From: Mycolicibacterium crocinum
GTDB taxonomy: Bacteria > Actinomycetota > Actinomycetes > Mycobacteriales > Mycobacteriaceae
Assembly: GCF_022370635.2 (NCBI RefSeq)
Contig: NZ_CP092362.2
Span: 1,364,001 to 1,428,000, forward strand
DNA length: 64,000 nt
Reading direction: 5' to 3'
Part shown: positions 8,983-18,294 of the stretch, one piece after another
Layout of the letters: every line of letters starts with the position of its first letter
Position numbering within the stretch: the first letter of the stretch is position 1
Position numbers and translations under genes: made by a program
The notes under the pieces: generated by a model
Databases searched by the model: none
What the model was told of the DNA's origin: nothing
What the model saw: the letters and a program-made list of their open reading frames with translations, nothing else

Positions 8983-10437
8983 ATGTTCGGAAGAAGTCAG
9001 TACCACGACTACTTCGAGCCGTCCGATACGGCCGAGTCGCGTGCTCTCCTGACGAGCATCTGTGCATCCGCGCGGGCCGAGAACCAGACTGCGGCCCGGC
9101 GGCTGGCTGCTATCGCCGAGCTGTTCGAGCTTCGTCGTCACGAGCGCGGCGAGCGCGAGGACTGGGCGGTCGACACCTGGGCGGCGGTCGGTGCGGAAAT
9201 CGCTGCGGCACTGCGAATCAGCGCGGCCAAGGCAGGCAGCTACATGAATTACGGCTTGGCCATGAAGCAATTGCCCGCGGTCGCCGCTGTCTTCATCGCG
9301 GGCGACATCGACCTGCAGATGTTCCAGACGGTCGTCTATCGCACTGCGTTGATCACCGATGACGGTGTTCTGGCCGAGGTTGATCGGCGGCTGGCTCAGC
9401 GAGCCCAGCGATGGCCGTCGATGACGCGAGGGCGGCTGGCCACCGAGATCGACCGCATCGTGCGCAAGCATGACCCTGACGCTGTGCGCCGAACACGTGC
9501 GAAAACCCGCGATCGCGGCGTGGATTTCGGCGACGAGGAGGATGGGTGCGTCGAAGTGGTTGCGCGATTGACGTCCACCCATGCCGAGGCGTTCAAGCAA
9601 CGGGTCGAGTCGTTGGCCAACTCGGTGTGCGAAGCCGACCCGCGCACCGCCGATCAGCGCCGTTCCGATGCCGTTGGCGCAATGTCGGTCAGCGCCGATC
9701 GGCTGGGTTGTCGGTGCGGTGACGCGAGTTGCTCTGCGACCCAGAAGCCGGCACCCGGTCCGGTGGTGATCCACGTCGTGGCAGAGCAGGCAACCGTGGA
9801 AGGGCGTTCTGACGAACCCGGCTACCAGTTGGGTACCAATGCGGTGATCCCGGCTGAGTTGGTGGCCGAGTTGGCGGCGAACGCCAAGCTGAGCCCCTTG
9901 GTTCACCCGATCGATGCGCCGGCGGAGCGCGGCTATCGTCCATCGCGCGCATTGGCCGATTTTGTGCGAGCCCGGGATCTGACATGCCGGGCGCCGGGTT
10001 GTGACAAGCCGGCGACGCACTGCGACCTGGACCATACGATCCCGTATCCGTACGGCCCCACCCATGCGGGCAACATCAAATGCTTATGCCGTCGTTGTCA
10101 CATCCTGAAAACGTTCTGGGGTTGGCGCGACACACAATTGGCCGACGGCACGGTCATCTGGGAACTGCCCGGAGGCCACACCTATGTCACGACTCCGGGC
10201 AGCGCTCTGCTGTTCCCAAGTCTGATGACGCCGACGCTGCCGCCACTGCACCGACTCGCTGAGGTCGAGACACCCGGTGATCGCACCCTGTTCATGCCGC
10301 GCCGAAAGACCACCCGGGCGCAGAACCGTGCGAAATACATCGCGACTGAACGCAGCCGCAACCGCGCGGAGCGAAGAGCCCGCCACGGTGCACTGCTCGG
10401 ACCCGCGCCGCCATCGGTCGACGAGCCGCCATTCTAG
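8983..10437 (+). CDS. DUF222 / HNH endonuclease protein (13E12 type)
   Basis: 484 residues from ATG 8983, which follows a TAGCAT -10 (8970-8975) by 7 nt; an upstream in-frame ATG would run through the neighbouring secreted gene. Residues about 20-330 are the helical DUF222 region found in REP13E12 proteins. The HNH nuclease lies near 395-430: Cys pair CRAPGCD, DLDHTIPYP, then NIKCLCRRCHILKT, so metal-binding His, Asn, His and a Cys4-type zinc knuckle are intact. In mycobacteria these genes are multicopy and associated with repeat elements; native function is unclear. No terminal repeats were found flanking it. Confidence 0.87.
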   Translation: MFGRSQYHDYFEPSDTAESRALLTSICASARAENQTAARRLAAIAELFELRRHERGEREDWAVDTWAAVGAEIAAALRISAAKAGSYMNYGLAMKQLPAVAAVFIAGDIDLQMFQTVVYRTALITDDGVLAEVDRRLAQRAQRWPSMTRGRLATEIDRIVRKHDPDAVRRTRAKTRDRGVDFGDEEDGCVEVVARLTSTHAEAFKQRVESLANSVCEADPRTADQRRSDAVGAMSVSADRLGCRCGDASCSATQKPAPGPVVIHVVAEQATVEGRSDEPGYQLGTNAVIPAELVAELAANAKLSPLVHPIDAPAERGYRPSRALADFVRARDLTCRAPGCDKPATHCDLDHTIPYPYGPTHAGNIKCLCRRCHILKTFWGWRDTQLADGTVIWELPGGHTYVTTPGSALLFPSLMTPTLPPLHRLAEVETPGDRTLFMPRRKTTRAQNRAKYIATERSRNRAERRARHGALLGPAPPSVDEPPF

Positions 10438-10490
10438 GCAAGCCTAAGCAAAGGCCAGCGCAGACGCATGCGTCAATATACGATGCCCGC

Positions 10491-11396
10491 GTGACCACCA
10501 CCCCCGCAGAGCCGCAGGCCCCCGCTCCTGCCGCATCGCCAGCGCCGCGGGGTAAGAAGGCTGCCATCGTCACGGTGCTGGTCGTGATCCTGGCCTACCT
10601 CGCCACCTTGTTCGGCTACTGGTGGCTATCCGGTTCCGCCAAGGAACTCGAGGCGGCTAATGAGGGCAACGGTTCCGAGACCGTCGTCCTCATCACCTTG
10701 CAGGCCCTGCGTACCGTCGACTACAAAGCCGACGCCAAAGTGCTTGTCGTCCCGGCTGATTCGCTGGTCGACAGCAAGCTTGAGGTTCTGAAAGAGGACA
10801 TCTCGGTCCGGCTGCACCCGTGGAACTCGCTGGGCGACTTGAAGTTTCCGGCCGGCGCGGCGCCAGCTGAGGTGACGACGACCATCGACGTGAACGGCGA
10901 TGTGAACACCTGGCCATTCGACAGCTACAAGACCGAGGGCATCAGTGCCGATCTGCTGATCGGCGAGGGCGAGGATCGCAAGATCGTTCCGGCCAAGGTC
11001 CAGATCGCCGGGGCCCTGCAAGGGTGGGACCTGTCCAGCGAAGAGGTTGCGCCCGCCCCGGCCGCCAAGGGTGACGGTGACGCCACGCAGGTGACGTTCA
11101 GCCGAGCGCTCGGCCCGCTGGCCTTCGACCTCGGCATCGTGGTCGTCCTGCTGACACTGCCGACGATCGCAATCTTCACCTCCGTACTGGTGATCACCCG
11201 TCGCAAGCAGTTCCAGATGCCGTTCGCAACGTGGTACGCCGCAATGCTGTTCGCGATCGTGCCGCTGCGCAACATCCTGCCCGGGGCGCCGCCGCCGGGC
11301 GCCTGGATCGACGTCAGTCTCGTGCTGTGGGTGATCGTCGCTCTGGTCGCCGCCATGGTGATGGTCGTCATCTCCTGGTACAAGCAGGTCGACTAA
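10491..11396 (+). CDS. DUF4436-type membrane protein
   Basis: 301 residues, GTG start 6 nt after TACGAT (10479-10484), so leaderless. Layout: Pro/Ala-rich cytoplasmic N-terminus, one transmembrane helix (residues about 24-45), an extracytoplasmic beta-rich domain of about 150 residues, then three C-terminal helices starting at FDLGIVVVLLTLPTIAIF. This 1+3 helix layout fits the DUF4436 family. The motif LRNILPGAPPPGAWIDV precedes the last helix. Function unknown. Its TAA overlaps the TAG of the convergent AI-2E gene within the tetramer CTAA. Confidence 0.72.
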   Translation: MTTTPAEPQAPAPAASPAPRGKKAAIVTVLVVILAYLATLFGYWWLSGSAKELEAANEGNGSETVVLITLQALRTVDYKADAKVLVVPADSLVDSKLEVLKEDISVRLHPWNSLGDLKFPAGAAPAEVTTTIDVNGDVNTWPFDSYKTEGISADLLIGEGEDRKIVPAKVQIAGALQGWDLSSEEVAPAPAAKGDGDATQVTFSRALGPLAFDLGIVVVLLTLPTIAIFTSVLVITRRKQFQMPFATWYAAMLFAIVPLRNILPGAPPPGAWIDVSLVLWVIVALVAAMVMVVISWYKQVD

Positions 11397-12562
11397 CCCT
11401 GCGCCGGCTCGCCGTCCGCGGCGGCCGACGTCTCCTCGATCTCCTCCTTGATCCGCCGCCGGAACAGTCGGCGGCGATTCTCGGGTGGCTCGTGCGCTGT
11501 CATCTCGACGCCCTTGTACACGGCCAGGTACACCGAGATCGTCGTAACGATGATGATCATCAGGACCGGGCCCAGCACGATGCCCCAGAAGCCGAACATC
11601 GCGATGCCGGAGAACACCGCCAACAGCATCAGCGCGGGATCCAGCCGGGCCTCGCGCGGTACCAGGATGGGGCGCAGGAAGTTGTCGACGTTGGTGACGC
11701 CGATGATGTGGAACAGCACCACGAACAGGCCGCCGCCGATGTTGCCGAAGAACATCATGCCGATGCCGAACGGGATCGTGATGATGCCGCTGCCCAGCGG
11801 GATGACCGACAGCGCGGTCAGGAAGATCGCGAAGATGAAGAATCCGTTGTGGAATCCGCCTATGTAGATCGACGCCGCACCGAGCAGGCCTTGAACCAGC
11901 GCAATGATGAACTGGCCCTTGACCGTTCCCTTGACCATCGCGCCCATCTTGGCCAGGTACAGGTCGGTGACCTCTTCGCCCAGCGGGTTGAGCCGGCGGA
12001 TCAGGGTCAGCAGCTGCTCCTGGTTGGTCAGCAGCGACACCAGGACGTACAGGAAGATGATCGCCGACGTGACAACGCCGATCACCCCGCCGGCGGCTCC
12101 CTGCAACGCGTGCAGCAACCACCGGCCGAGGTTCTGGGAGACGCTCACCATCGTGCTGCGCACCGAATCGGAGGTGACGGAGAAGTGGCCGAACGGCAGC
12201 TTCGCCAGCGCTCGGTTGGCGTAGGCCAATGCCTGGTCGCCGACCGTCGACATGTCGGCGCTCTGCACCCAGTCCGCGACGTGCACCACCATTTGCGAAA
12301 TCTGAAGCACTGCAAGCGTTACCAGTGCACCCACCGGGATGATGACGGTGGCCAGCGCGGCCAGCACCGTCAGCGTCGCCGACAACCCGGACCCAAACCG
12401 GCGTCGACACCGGTTGTAAAGCGGGGTGAACAGATACGCGACGATCGCCGCGATTACCACCAGGATGAAGTAGTGCCGCAGGAAGTAGGCACCCAGCAGC
12501 ACCGCGACCAGGGTGACGATCGCCAGCGCGCGCTTCTGGGTAACGGTGAATTCGGTGTTCAC
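11393..12562 (-). CDS. AI-2E family transporter
   Basis: 389 residues from GTG 12562, five bp after the upstream SDR stop. Seven or eight hydrophobic segments with the family layout: two N-terminal helices (LAIVTLVAVLLGAYFL, FILVVIAAIVAYLF), a long soluble stretch, then a cluster of helices with PLGSGIITIPFGIG and the conserved FWGIVLGPVLMII. Family members export small signals or ions; the AI-2 label is historical and mycobacteria have no clear AI-2 system. Gene position relative to fumarase/hsd fits Rv1101c. The C-terminal tail is charged. Likely transcribed with the SDR and epimerase from the KstR-boxed promoter at 14.4 kb. Confidence 0.85.
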   Translation of the reverse strand: MNTEFTVTQKRALAIVTLVAVLLGAYFLRHYFILVVIAAIVAYLFTPLYNRCRRRFGSGLSATLTVLAALATVIIPVGALVTLAVLQISQMVVHVADWVQSADMSTVGDQALAYANRALAKLPFGHFSVTSDSVRSTMVSVSQNLGRWLLHALQGAAGGVIGVVTSAIIFLYVLVSLLTNQEQLLTLIRRLNPLGEEVTDLYLAKMGAMVKGTVKGQFIIALVQGLLGAASIYIGGFHNGFFIFAIFLTALSVIPLGSGIITIPFGIGMMFFGNIGGGLFVVLFHIIGVTNVDNFLRPILVPREARLDPALMLLAVFSGIAMFGFWGIVLGPVLMIIIVTTISVYLAVYKGVEMTAHEPPENRRRLFRRRIKEEIEETSAAADGEPAQG

Positions 12563-12567
12563 GCCAA

Positions 12568-13341
12568 CTACGGGTCCATCAGCCGGTTGAGGTGCTCCGC
12601 GATGTTGGGGTAGCGCTTGAGGTGTGCGCCGCCGTTGAGGTCGAGGATCTCGCCGGTGAGCCACGAGGACTGCGGTGAACACAGGAAGGCCACCGCGTCG
12701 GCGATGTCCTGCGGCGTCCCCGGCCTGCCCAGTGCGGTGTTCTCGACGTACTCGTCCACGACACCGGGGACCATTGCGGCGCCTTCGGTCAGCGGGGTGT
12801 GCACGAAGCCGGGCGCGACGGCGTTGACGCGGATCCCGCGCGGCCCCAACTCCAGAGCAGCCACCTGGGTCAGCATCGACAGGCCGGCCTTGGCCGAGCA
12901 GTAGGCGCTCATCCCGATCGCGGGCTGGCGGGCGTTCAGCGATGTCAGCGACACCAGCGCGCCCCCCTCGCGCAAATGCCTGCCGGCATGCTTGATCACC
13001 AGGAACGCCCCGGTGAGGCAGACGTCGATCACCGAGCGGAACTGCTCGGCGTCCAGCTCGGTGATCACCCCGAAGCCGCTGAACCCCGCGCAGTTCACCA
13101 CCACGTGCAGTGCGCCCTCGCGGGCCACGACATCATCGAAAAGCCCTGCGACAGTTGTCTCGTCGGTGACCTCGACCTCCGCCCACGTGTGCGGATGACC
13201 GAGCTCGGCGGCGCGCTCGCGCGCCAGCTCGGTGTTGCGGTCGGCGATCGTCACGCGTGCGCCCTCGGCCGCCAGCGTCTGGGCCGTCGCCCAGCCGATC
13301 CCCGAGGCGCCACCGACGATCACGGCTACTTGCTCGGTCAT
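12568..13341 (-). CDS. SDR family oxidoreductase
   Basis: 257 residues from ATG 13341, which overlaps the preceding epimerase stop (ATGA). Classical short-chain dehydrogenase: GGASGIG nucleotide loop near residue 10, an ADRN acidic pocket after strand 2 that favours NAD(H), NCAG, catalytic Ser in SLTSLN, and YCSAKAG with the Tyr-Lys pair. Ends with GEILDLNGG, the usual C-terminal motif. Substrate is unknown; operon with a KstR-like box and another NAD enzyme suggests lipid or steroid alcohol oxidation, which is inference. Confidence 0.88.
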   Translation of the reverse strand: MTEQVAVIVGGASGIGWATAQTLAAEGARVTIADRNTELARERAAELGHPHTWAEVEVTDETTVAGLFDDVVAREGALHVVVNCAGFSGFGVITELDAEQFRSVIDVCLTGAFLVIKHAGRHLREGGALVSLTSLNARQPAIGMSAYCSAKAGLSMLTQVAALELGPRGIRVNAVAPGFVHTPLTEGAAMVPGVVDEYVENTALGRPGTPQDIADAVAFLCSPQSSWLTGEILDLNGGAHLKRYPNIAEHLNRLMDP

Positions 13342-14405
13342 GACACCTTCCCGTCGTTCTCCGGGGCACCCCACTTGCGCCGGACGGCTTCCCACGGGTT
13401 GCCGTACCCCGGCGGTTGACCGTAGTAGGGCGACTGCCGTTTGAGGTACTCGCGGGCCAGCGGCGCGATCACCCGGAACAGGTAGCGCTTCCAGCCGACC
13501 TTGTCCGCGGTCTCGGCCAGCATGTCCGGCCACGAGTAGTGCTGATGCTTGAGCACCTGCTGCGCAGCGGCCGAGTCCATCCAGTCGGTGGCGAACCATC
13601 CGTTGTCGTCATTCGGGTCGCCCTTGCGCCCGGTGGGCAGGGCGCCCACCAGACCCATCGCGGCGGCGGTGGACTGGCCGATGTCGCTCTGCCGCAGCCG
13701 GTGGGTGTCGTCACCGCCGATCAGCAATGTCTGGCCCAGCGCGTCGGCGGTGGTGGCGGCGGCAAAGGCGAACGCCACATCGCGGACGTCGACGGTCTGC
13801 AGCCGGCCGTCGGCGGGCAGCACTCCTTCGAAGAAGATCAGATTGGGGTCCATGCCGAGGTTGGGTTCGGTGGTCAGCACCCCGCCGAGGCGCAGGATCA
13901 CCCAGTCCAGCGTGGAGTCCCGCACGATCCCTTCGGCCTCGACCTTGTGCTTGCCGTAGTTGTCATACGGGTTGACCGGAGTTTGTGCGGTCAGCACATC
14001 AGTGATGCGATACGGATTGCGCGGCCCATACACCGCGATGCTGGAGGCCTGCACCAGGCGGGCCGGATTCGGATGAGCTTCAAGGGCTTTCACGATGTTG
14101 GCGGTAGCGCCGACGTTGACCTTGTAGGCGAGCTGGGGCTTGGCGTAGCACAGCGGTGGGATCACGGCGGCCAGGTGGATGACCGCAGCGGGGGAGACCT
14201 CGGCCAGGAGCATCTCGACGGCGGCCGGGTCGGTGAGATCCGCCCAGCGCACCTGCACTCCTGCGGGTAAGTCGGCGGCCGCCTTTTGGGTCGCCGGGGT
14301 TTCGAGGTCGGTGGCGACCACGCGCCGGCCGCTGGCCGCCAGCTGCTTGACCGTGGCACTTCCCACCAACCCGAACGCGCCGGTTACCAGCACAGCGTCG
14401 GACAT
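13338..14405 (-). CDS. NAD-dependent epimerase/dehydratase (extended SDR)
   Basis: 355 residues. N-terminal Rossmann motif TGAFGLVGS (residues 8-16), acidic ATDLE after strand 2, and the catalytic Tyr/Lys in NYGKHK near residue 148. The C-terminal half has the substrate region typical of extended SDRs and ends with a basic tail. It is the first gene of a three-gene minus-strand operon (epimerase, SDR, AI-2E transporter). A KstR-type box at 14422-14435 lies 17 bp upstream of the start, and a GGAGGGA site precedes the ATG. Substrate not identified; a sterol or hydroxy-lipid is plausible from the regulator site. Confidence 0.85.
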   Translation of the reverse strand: MSDAVLVTGAFGLVGSATVKQLAASGRRVVATDLETPATQKAAADLPAGVQVRWADLTDPAAVEMLLAEVSPAAVIHLAAVIPPLCYAKPQLAYKVNVGATANIVKALEAHPNPARLVQASSIAVYGPRNPYRITDVLTAQTPVNPYDNYGKHKVEAEGIVRDSTLDWVILRLGGVLTTEPNLGMDPNLIFFEGVLPADGRLQTVDVRDVAFAFAAATTADALGQTLLIGGDDTHRLRQSDIGQSTAAAMGLVGALPTGRKGDPNDDNGWFATDWMDSAAAQQVLKHQHYSWPDMLAETADKVGWKRYLFRVIAPLAREYLKRQSPYYGQPPGYGNPWEAVRRKWGAPENDGKVS

Positions 14406-14421
14406 CGAACTCCCTCCAGTC

Positions 14422-14435
14422 TGGAACGCGTTCTA
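14422..14435. promoter_or_regulatory. KstR-type operator upstream of epimerase operon
   Basis: TGGAACGCGTTCTA matches TnnAACnnGTTnnA at every fixed position. It overlaps by 2 bp a minus-strand -10 candidate CAGACT (14418-14423). Binding would block initiation for the epimerase-SDR-transporter operon. Confidence 0.65.
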
Positions 14436-14554
14436 GTGAAGCACGCCGGACATCCAGGTTCGGGCGTTGATCCAGAACTCAGTGCGAGAAAATCGTGCAG
14501 AATTCGCTCTGGGTTCTGCCTCAACACTGCACGCCGCGAAAGCCGGCAGCAGTT

Positions 14555-15580
14555 TCACGATGAGCACTTCTCGTACTGCTTTATCAATTGCTGTTCGGCA
14601 GCGATCGGCACATACACCAGCGGATCGTGTTTGGTGCATCCGCCGACGGTGATCGCGACCGGACCGCGGGCGAAGCCGCTGCCACCGATATGACCCGACA
14701 GGTGGTCGCTGGCGGTGTAGAGCACCGGCGCCGGCAGGGTCGCGACAAGCGGCAGATGTGCGCGCGCCAGCTGCAGGGCCACCTCGACATCGCGGGACCC
14801 GATCGTCTTCTCGGAGAACCAGACCGGCGGAGTCACCGGACCGTTGATCCGAAGGCGGACGATGTGGGGGATTGCTTGATCGGCATTGAGCCGGTCAAAG
14901 ACTGCCAGCTCGGCGGCGGTCGGCAGTCGCCGCGAGGTCTTGATCTCTGCCGGCTTGTCCTTACCGGCGTCGATCGTCCAGTCCAGTCCGCCGAGTTGCG
15001 GGAATCGTTGGGACAACGTGCCGACTGCGGCGCTGACGGTGCGGTAGTCGGCGCGATCGTCGAACACGAGCGTCGCGAGGTTGGAGTGCCCGGCTTCCCG
15101 CTCGGTCATCTGCCCGGCGGGGTGCTCGACCGTGGCGCGCAGAGTCACTGTGGCAGAGGCGAATTCACTCCGCAGCGTCACCCAGTCGCGCGCCTGCGCA
15201 ACGACCTGCCCACCGTTGATGATCGGCAATCTGCCGCTGTCGACGGCGAAGACGTTCCACCCCCGCCGGACATCGAGTTCGAGTTGATACCCGGTGAATG
15301 TGCCGGTGGCGATGCCGTGGAGATAGCGCGTGGTGATGTCGGCGACCTGATCGGCAGTGATGTCGTCTGTGACCTCAACGCCGATGCGAACATAGATCAG
15401 GCCCTGGGCCTGGCTGTGCGCGGAGTTGCTGGTTGCCGCGACGACACCGGGCAGAGCGCGGATCCGCCCTGCGAGTGCCTCGGCATCGGCCCGGCGGTCC
15501 GGCACTCCGGTCGAACAACCCACCACAGCCAACAGCATGATCGCCACTGACAGCGCCAGGAGCCTGCGGCGGATGTGCAC
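14555..15580 (-). CDS. Putative lipoprotein, unknown function
   Basis: 341 residues from GTG 15580, picked because it begins a lipoprotein signal: HIRRR, hydrophobic core and lipobox LAVVGC with Cys near residue 22. The frame stays open upstream but without plausible protein. The mature part has two similar-looking alpha/beta halves containing RIGVEVTDDITADQV and VRLRINGPVTPP; no enzyme motif was recognised. TACACT lies 8 nt upstream of the start. It is divergent from another small lipoprotein gene (15641) with a 60-bp shared promoter region. Three hundred bases of its 3' side precede the KstR-boxed operon. Confidence 0.75.
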   Translation of the reverse strand: MHIRRRLLALSVAIMLLAVVGCSTGVPDRRADAEALAGRIRALPGVVAATSNSAHSQAQGLIYVRIGVEVTDDITADQVADITTRYLHGIATGTFTGYQLELDVRRGWNVFAVDSGRLPIINGGQVVAQARDWVTLRSEFASATVTLRATVEHPAGQMTEREAGHSNLATLVFDDRADYRTVSAAVGTLSQRFPQLGGLDWTIDAGKDKPAEIKTSRRLPTAAELAVFDRLNADQAIPHIVRLRINGPVTPPVWFSEKTIGSRDVEVALQLARAHLPLVATLPAPVLYTASDHLSGHIGGSGFARGPVAITVGGCTKHDPLVYVPIAAEQQLIKQYEKCSS

Positions 15581-15640
15581 GGCAAGCGAGTGTACGGAAG
15601 CGACCCTGGGTGCGGTCGACGCTGTCGATAGGCTCGGTCC

Positions 15641-16045
15641 ATGCCTGCCAGATGCGCACTGCTCGTGGCGGCGGTCGCGCTGGCCGTGGCAGTCCAAGGC
15701 TGCGGCGCCCGGCAGACGCACTCGACGCCGACGACTGCCGGCGCGGTCATGCTGAACAACGTCTCCGTCGCCCAGGTGCTCGACGCCATCACGAAGGCCA
15801 AGCTGCCCGCAGTCAACGCCCGTGACGCGACGGCCTCGACGTGCCCGACGGCGGGCTGCCTGGAGGCCACCAGCACCGACACGGTGTCGATCCTGAAGTT
15901 CCCGAGCACGGGGCGTGCGGAGCTCTACGCCGCCGCGGTGCCCGACATGTTGCAGGTCGAAGACATCGTGATCGTGTTCGCCCCGACGCTGACCAACGAG
16001 CTGAAAACTGCCTACGGTCGGGTCGTCAAGAATTCGATGCGTTGA
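15641..16045 (+). CDS. Small putative lipoprotein
   Basis: 134 residues; ATG lies 6 nt after TAGGCT (15629-15634), a leaderless arrangement. Signal MPARCALLVAAVALAVAVQ with lipobox AVQGC places the lipidated Cys near residue 21. The mature domain of about 110 residues has a Cys pair STCPTAGC near residues 67-72 that could form a small disulfide loop. No family recognised. It is divergent from the larger lipoprotein gene, and the DUF1214 gene begins 33 bp downstream on the same strand. Confidence 0.75.
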   Translation: MPARCALLVAAVALAVAVQGCGARQTHSTPTTAGAVMLNNVSVAQVLDAITKAKLPAVNARDATASTCPTAGCLEATSTDTVSILKFPSTGRAELYAAAVPDMLQVEDIVIVFAPTLTNELKTAYGRVVKNSMR

Positions 16046-16078
16046 CACCCCGCAGCCCATAGGTAACACTCGTTTCCG

Positions 16079-17110
16079 ATGGACGCGGCAGTCGGTTGGA
16101 CACGCATGGTCGATGGTTTGCGCGAGGCCGGCGAGAAGCTCGATGAGCTGACCAACGATCTCGATCCGCGCGAACGCGCCGATGGATACCGCGCGCTGCT
16201 ACGCGCCGTGAACAACCTGACCGGCCGGCTCGAGGGTGATCCCGACACACCGGAACTGATGCCCTTCAACGGGTGGCGCGACAAGTTCTTCATGGACAAC
16301 CCCGACTATCGCTACTGGATCACCGACATCCGGGACGGCCGCAGGTACCGGGTCACCGGCAACGTGGGGGATTCGACCTACCAGTCGATCACGATCTATG
16401 CCGGGACCAGCGTCGCGAACGCCATTGCGGTCGCACGCATCGACACCGACACTCTCGCGATCGACGGTGACGGCACCTTCGAGGCGACAGTGGATGCCCC
16501 GCAGGGCGCGACGTCCTTATGGGTGCGCTACATCCACGATGTGGTCGAGCCCGAGAGGCCGGGGTGGTGCCGGATCGAAACCCTGGGTCCGCCGGCTGCG
16601 CCGCCGACGCTGGACCCTGCCGACCTGAAGCGCCGGCTTTCCGGACTCGGCGCGTTCGTGTCCCAGATCCCCGCGGTCTTCGGGATGTCAGTTGCCGAAG
16701 ACATGAAGTCCCCGGACACCGTGCGGCGCTGGGCGGCGATGACCGGCGGTGCGGCCTTCACCGAGCCGGGCATCGACTATCTGCGCGGCGCCTGGGAACT
16801 CGCCGACGGCGAGGCGTTGGTGATCGAAGGGGTGGTGCCGCAATGCCGGCACTGGAACATCGTGCTATACAGCCGATTTCTCAACTCTCTCGACTACCGG
16901 CGTCGAGTCGTCTGCCGTACCGGCGCGACCAGCACACTGTCGGACGGACACTTTCGGTTTGTGCTCGCAGCCCGCAATCCCGAGATCGCCGGGTACGACT
17001 GGCTGGACACCGAAGGCCGAACGTTCGGCCTGTTCGTGATGCGGTTCCTGCAACCGACGCGGGAGCCGGAGCTACCCTCGGTTCGCCGAATTCCGTTGGC
17101 CGAGTTATGA
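16079..17110 (+). CDS. DUF1214 domain protein
   Basis: 343 residues, soluble, no signal peptide. The N-terminal 60 residues are helical; the rest is beta-rich, including NPDYRYWITDI, a jelly-roll-like region and the C-terminal DUF1214 section with DGHFRFVLAARNPEIAGYDWLDTEGR and FGLFVMRFLQP. Such proteins occur next to acyl-CoA and sterol genes but have no fixed function. Its TGA overlaps the sulfotransferase ATG (ATGA), so the two are coupled and head a four-gene operon with a TetR regulator and an NTF2-like protein. Confidence 0.82.
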   Translation: MDAAVGWTRMVDGLREAGEKLDELTNDLDPRERADGYRALLRAVNNLTGRLEGDPDTPELMPFNGWRDKFFMDNPDYRYWITDIRDGRRYRVTGNVGDSTYQSITIYAGTSVANAIAVARIDTDTLAIDGDGTFEATVDAPQGATSLWVRYIHDVVEPERPGWCRIETLGPPAAPPTLDPADLKRRLSGLGAFVSQIPAVFGMSVAEDMKSPDTVRRWAAMTGGAAFTEPGIDYLRGAWELADGEALVIEGVVPQCRHWNIVLYSRFLNSLDYRRRVVCRTGATSTLSDGHFRFVLAARNPEIAGYDWLDTEGRTFGLFVMRFLQPTREPELPSVRRIPLAEL

Positions 17111-18294
17111 CCTGGACGCCACCCGTTCGGGGTCCGGTCGCACAGCAGATCTACGCTGCGGCGGAGAAGGACCGCGCCGATCGTCCCGAGCACTACCGGT
17201 TCGACGCCGACGCGGTTGTCCAGCGGGCGACCAAACGTGGTGCACGCGTTGAGGATTTTGCCGACGGCTGGGAAGACGGGCTCGAGACGTTCCTCCGGTC
17301 TGCCGAGGAGGAGGCGGCGCTCAATGCGGTCGGCATCCGAATGGCGCTGCAATCAGCGGCCGGCAGGTTGAGTGCGGGGGCTCACATCGCCGCTGCGTTC
17401 CGCGAGGACCCATACCTGCGAAACACCCCGCTCGCACCACCGATCGTCATCCTCGGCGGCTGGCGAACGGGCACCACATTTCTGTTTCGCCTGCTGGGTC
17501 GGGATCCACGACTGCACGCCCCGCTGCCGGTCGAACTCGTCGCACCCTGGATGTCCTTCAGAGATCCGGAAACGACCTCTGCGGCAAGCCAACTGCTGCA
17601 CACGCTGAACCCCGATATGGCGCTCGTGCATCCGTCAGGGCCTGATCTGCCCGAAGAATGTGTGCTCGCGATGGGGACGGACCTGCGGAACTGGGGCTTC
17701 ACCTCGATGATGCGGCTCCCGTCCTACGCAGGTTGGCTCGCCGGGCAGGATTTCGCCGGCTCCTACGCGCGGTATCGGGAAGTGTTGCAGCTGATCGGTT
17801 CTGGTGACCAACGGCGGTTCGTGCTGAAGGCCCCCGCGCACACCGCGGAGCTGGACCACCTGGTGGAGGCGTTTCCGGGTGCGGTCATCGTCCAGATCCA
17901 CCGCGACATCGTCGAGACGCTGACGTCGGGGGCCACGCTCTTCGGCGTCTACCGGTCCACCTACAGCGACCATGTCGACGCCGTTGACGTCGGACGTCAG
18001 CAGGTGTACCAAAGCGAGCTGTGGCTGCGCAGGGCCGTCGAGTTCCGGACGTCCGCGACGGACGCGCCCGTGACGTTCGTCGACCTGGAGTATTCGACGC
18101 TGGTCGAGGACACCGCCTCGTGCCTGGCCAAGATCTACGCCGCGGCCGATACGGAGCCGGTCGAGCACCCGGACCGCTTCGTCGCGGCCTACCATGCTGC
18201 GCATCCACGGACTGCGCACGCCTATCAACGTTGTACGCCAGAGGATTTCGGCCTCAACCCGGATGAGCTACGTGAGCGATTCTCCTTCCTCTGA
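17107..18294 (+). CDS. Sulfotransferase family protein
   Basis: 395 residues from ATG 17107. Sulfotransferases move sulfonate from PAPS to an alcohol. The 5'-phosphosulfate loop is GGWRTGTTFLFRLL near residues 117-130, and the 3'-phosphate region FPGAVIVQIHRDIVET is near 257-272. A candidate catalytic His lies in KAPAHTAEL just before it. This architecture matches the bacterial Sulfotransfer_3 group. ATGA overlap with the DUF1214 gene upstream, and the TetR gene starts inside its last 32 bp, so expression is coupled. The acceptor is unknown; a sterol or lipid is an inference from the adjacent 3-beta-HSD. Confidence 0.87.
   Translation: MTWTPPVRGPVAQQIYAAAEKDRADRPEHYRFDADAVVQRATKRGARVEDFADGWEDGLETFLRSAEEEAALNAVGIRMALQSAAGRLSAGAHIAAAFREDPYLRNTPLAPPIVILGGWRTGTTFLFRLLGRDPRLHAPLPVELVAPWMSFRDPETTSAASQLLHTLNPDMALVHPSGPDLPEECVLAMGTDLRNWGFTSMMRLPSYAGWLAGQDFAGSYARYREVLQLIGSGDQRRFVLKAPAHTAELDHLVEAFPGAVIVQIHRDIVETLTSGATLFGVYRSTYSDHVDAVDVGRQQVYQSELWLRRAVEFRTSATDAPVTFVDLEYSTLVEDTASCLAKIYAAADTEPVEHPDRFVAAYHAAHPRTAHAYQRCTPEDFGLNPDELRERFSFL

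Noticed and set aside
10626..12410. 594-codon minus-strand frame
   Set aside because: Covers the DUF4436 gene antisense and the AI-2E gene in a wrong frame; composition (Arg, Gly, His, Asp) is that of a GC shadow.
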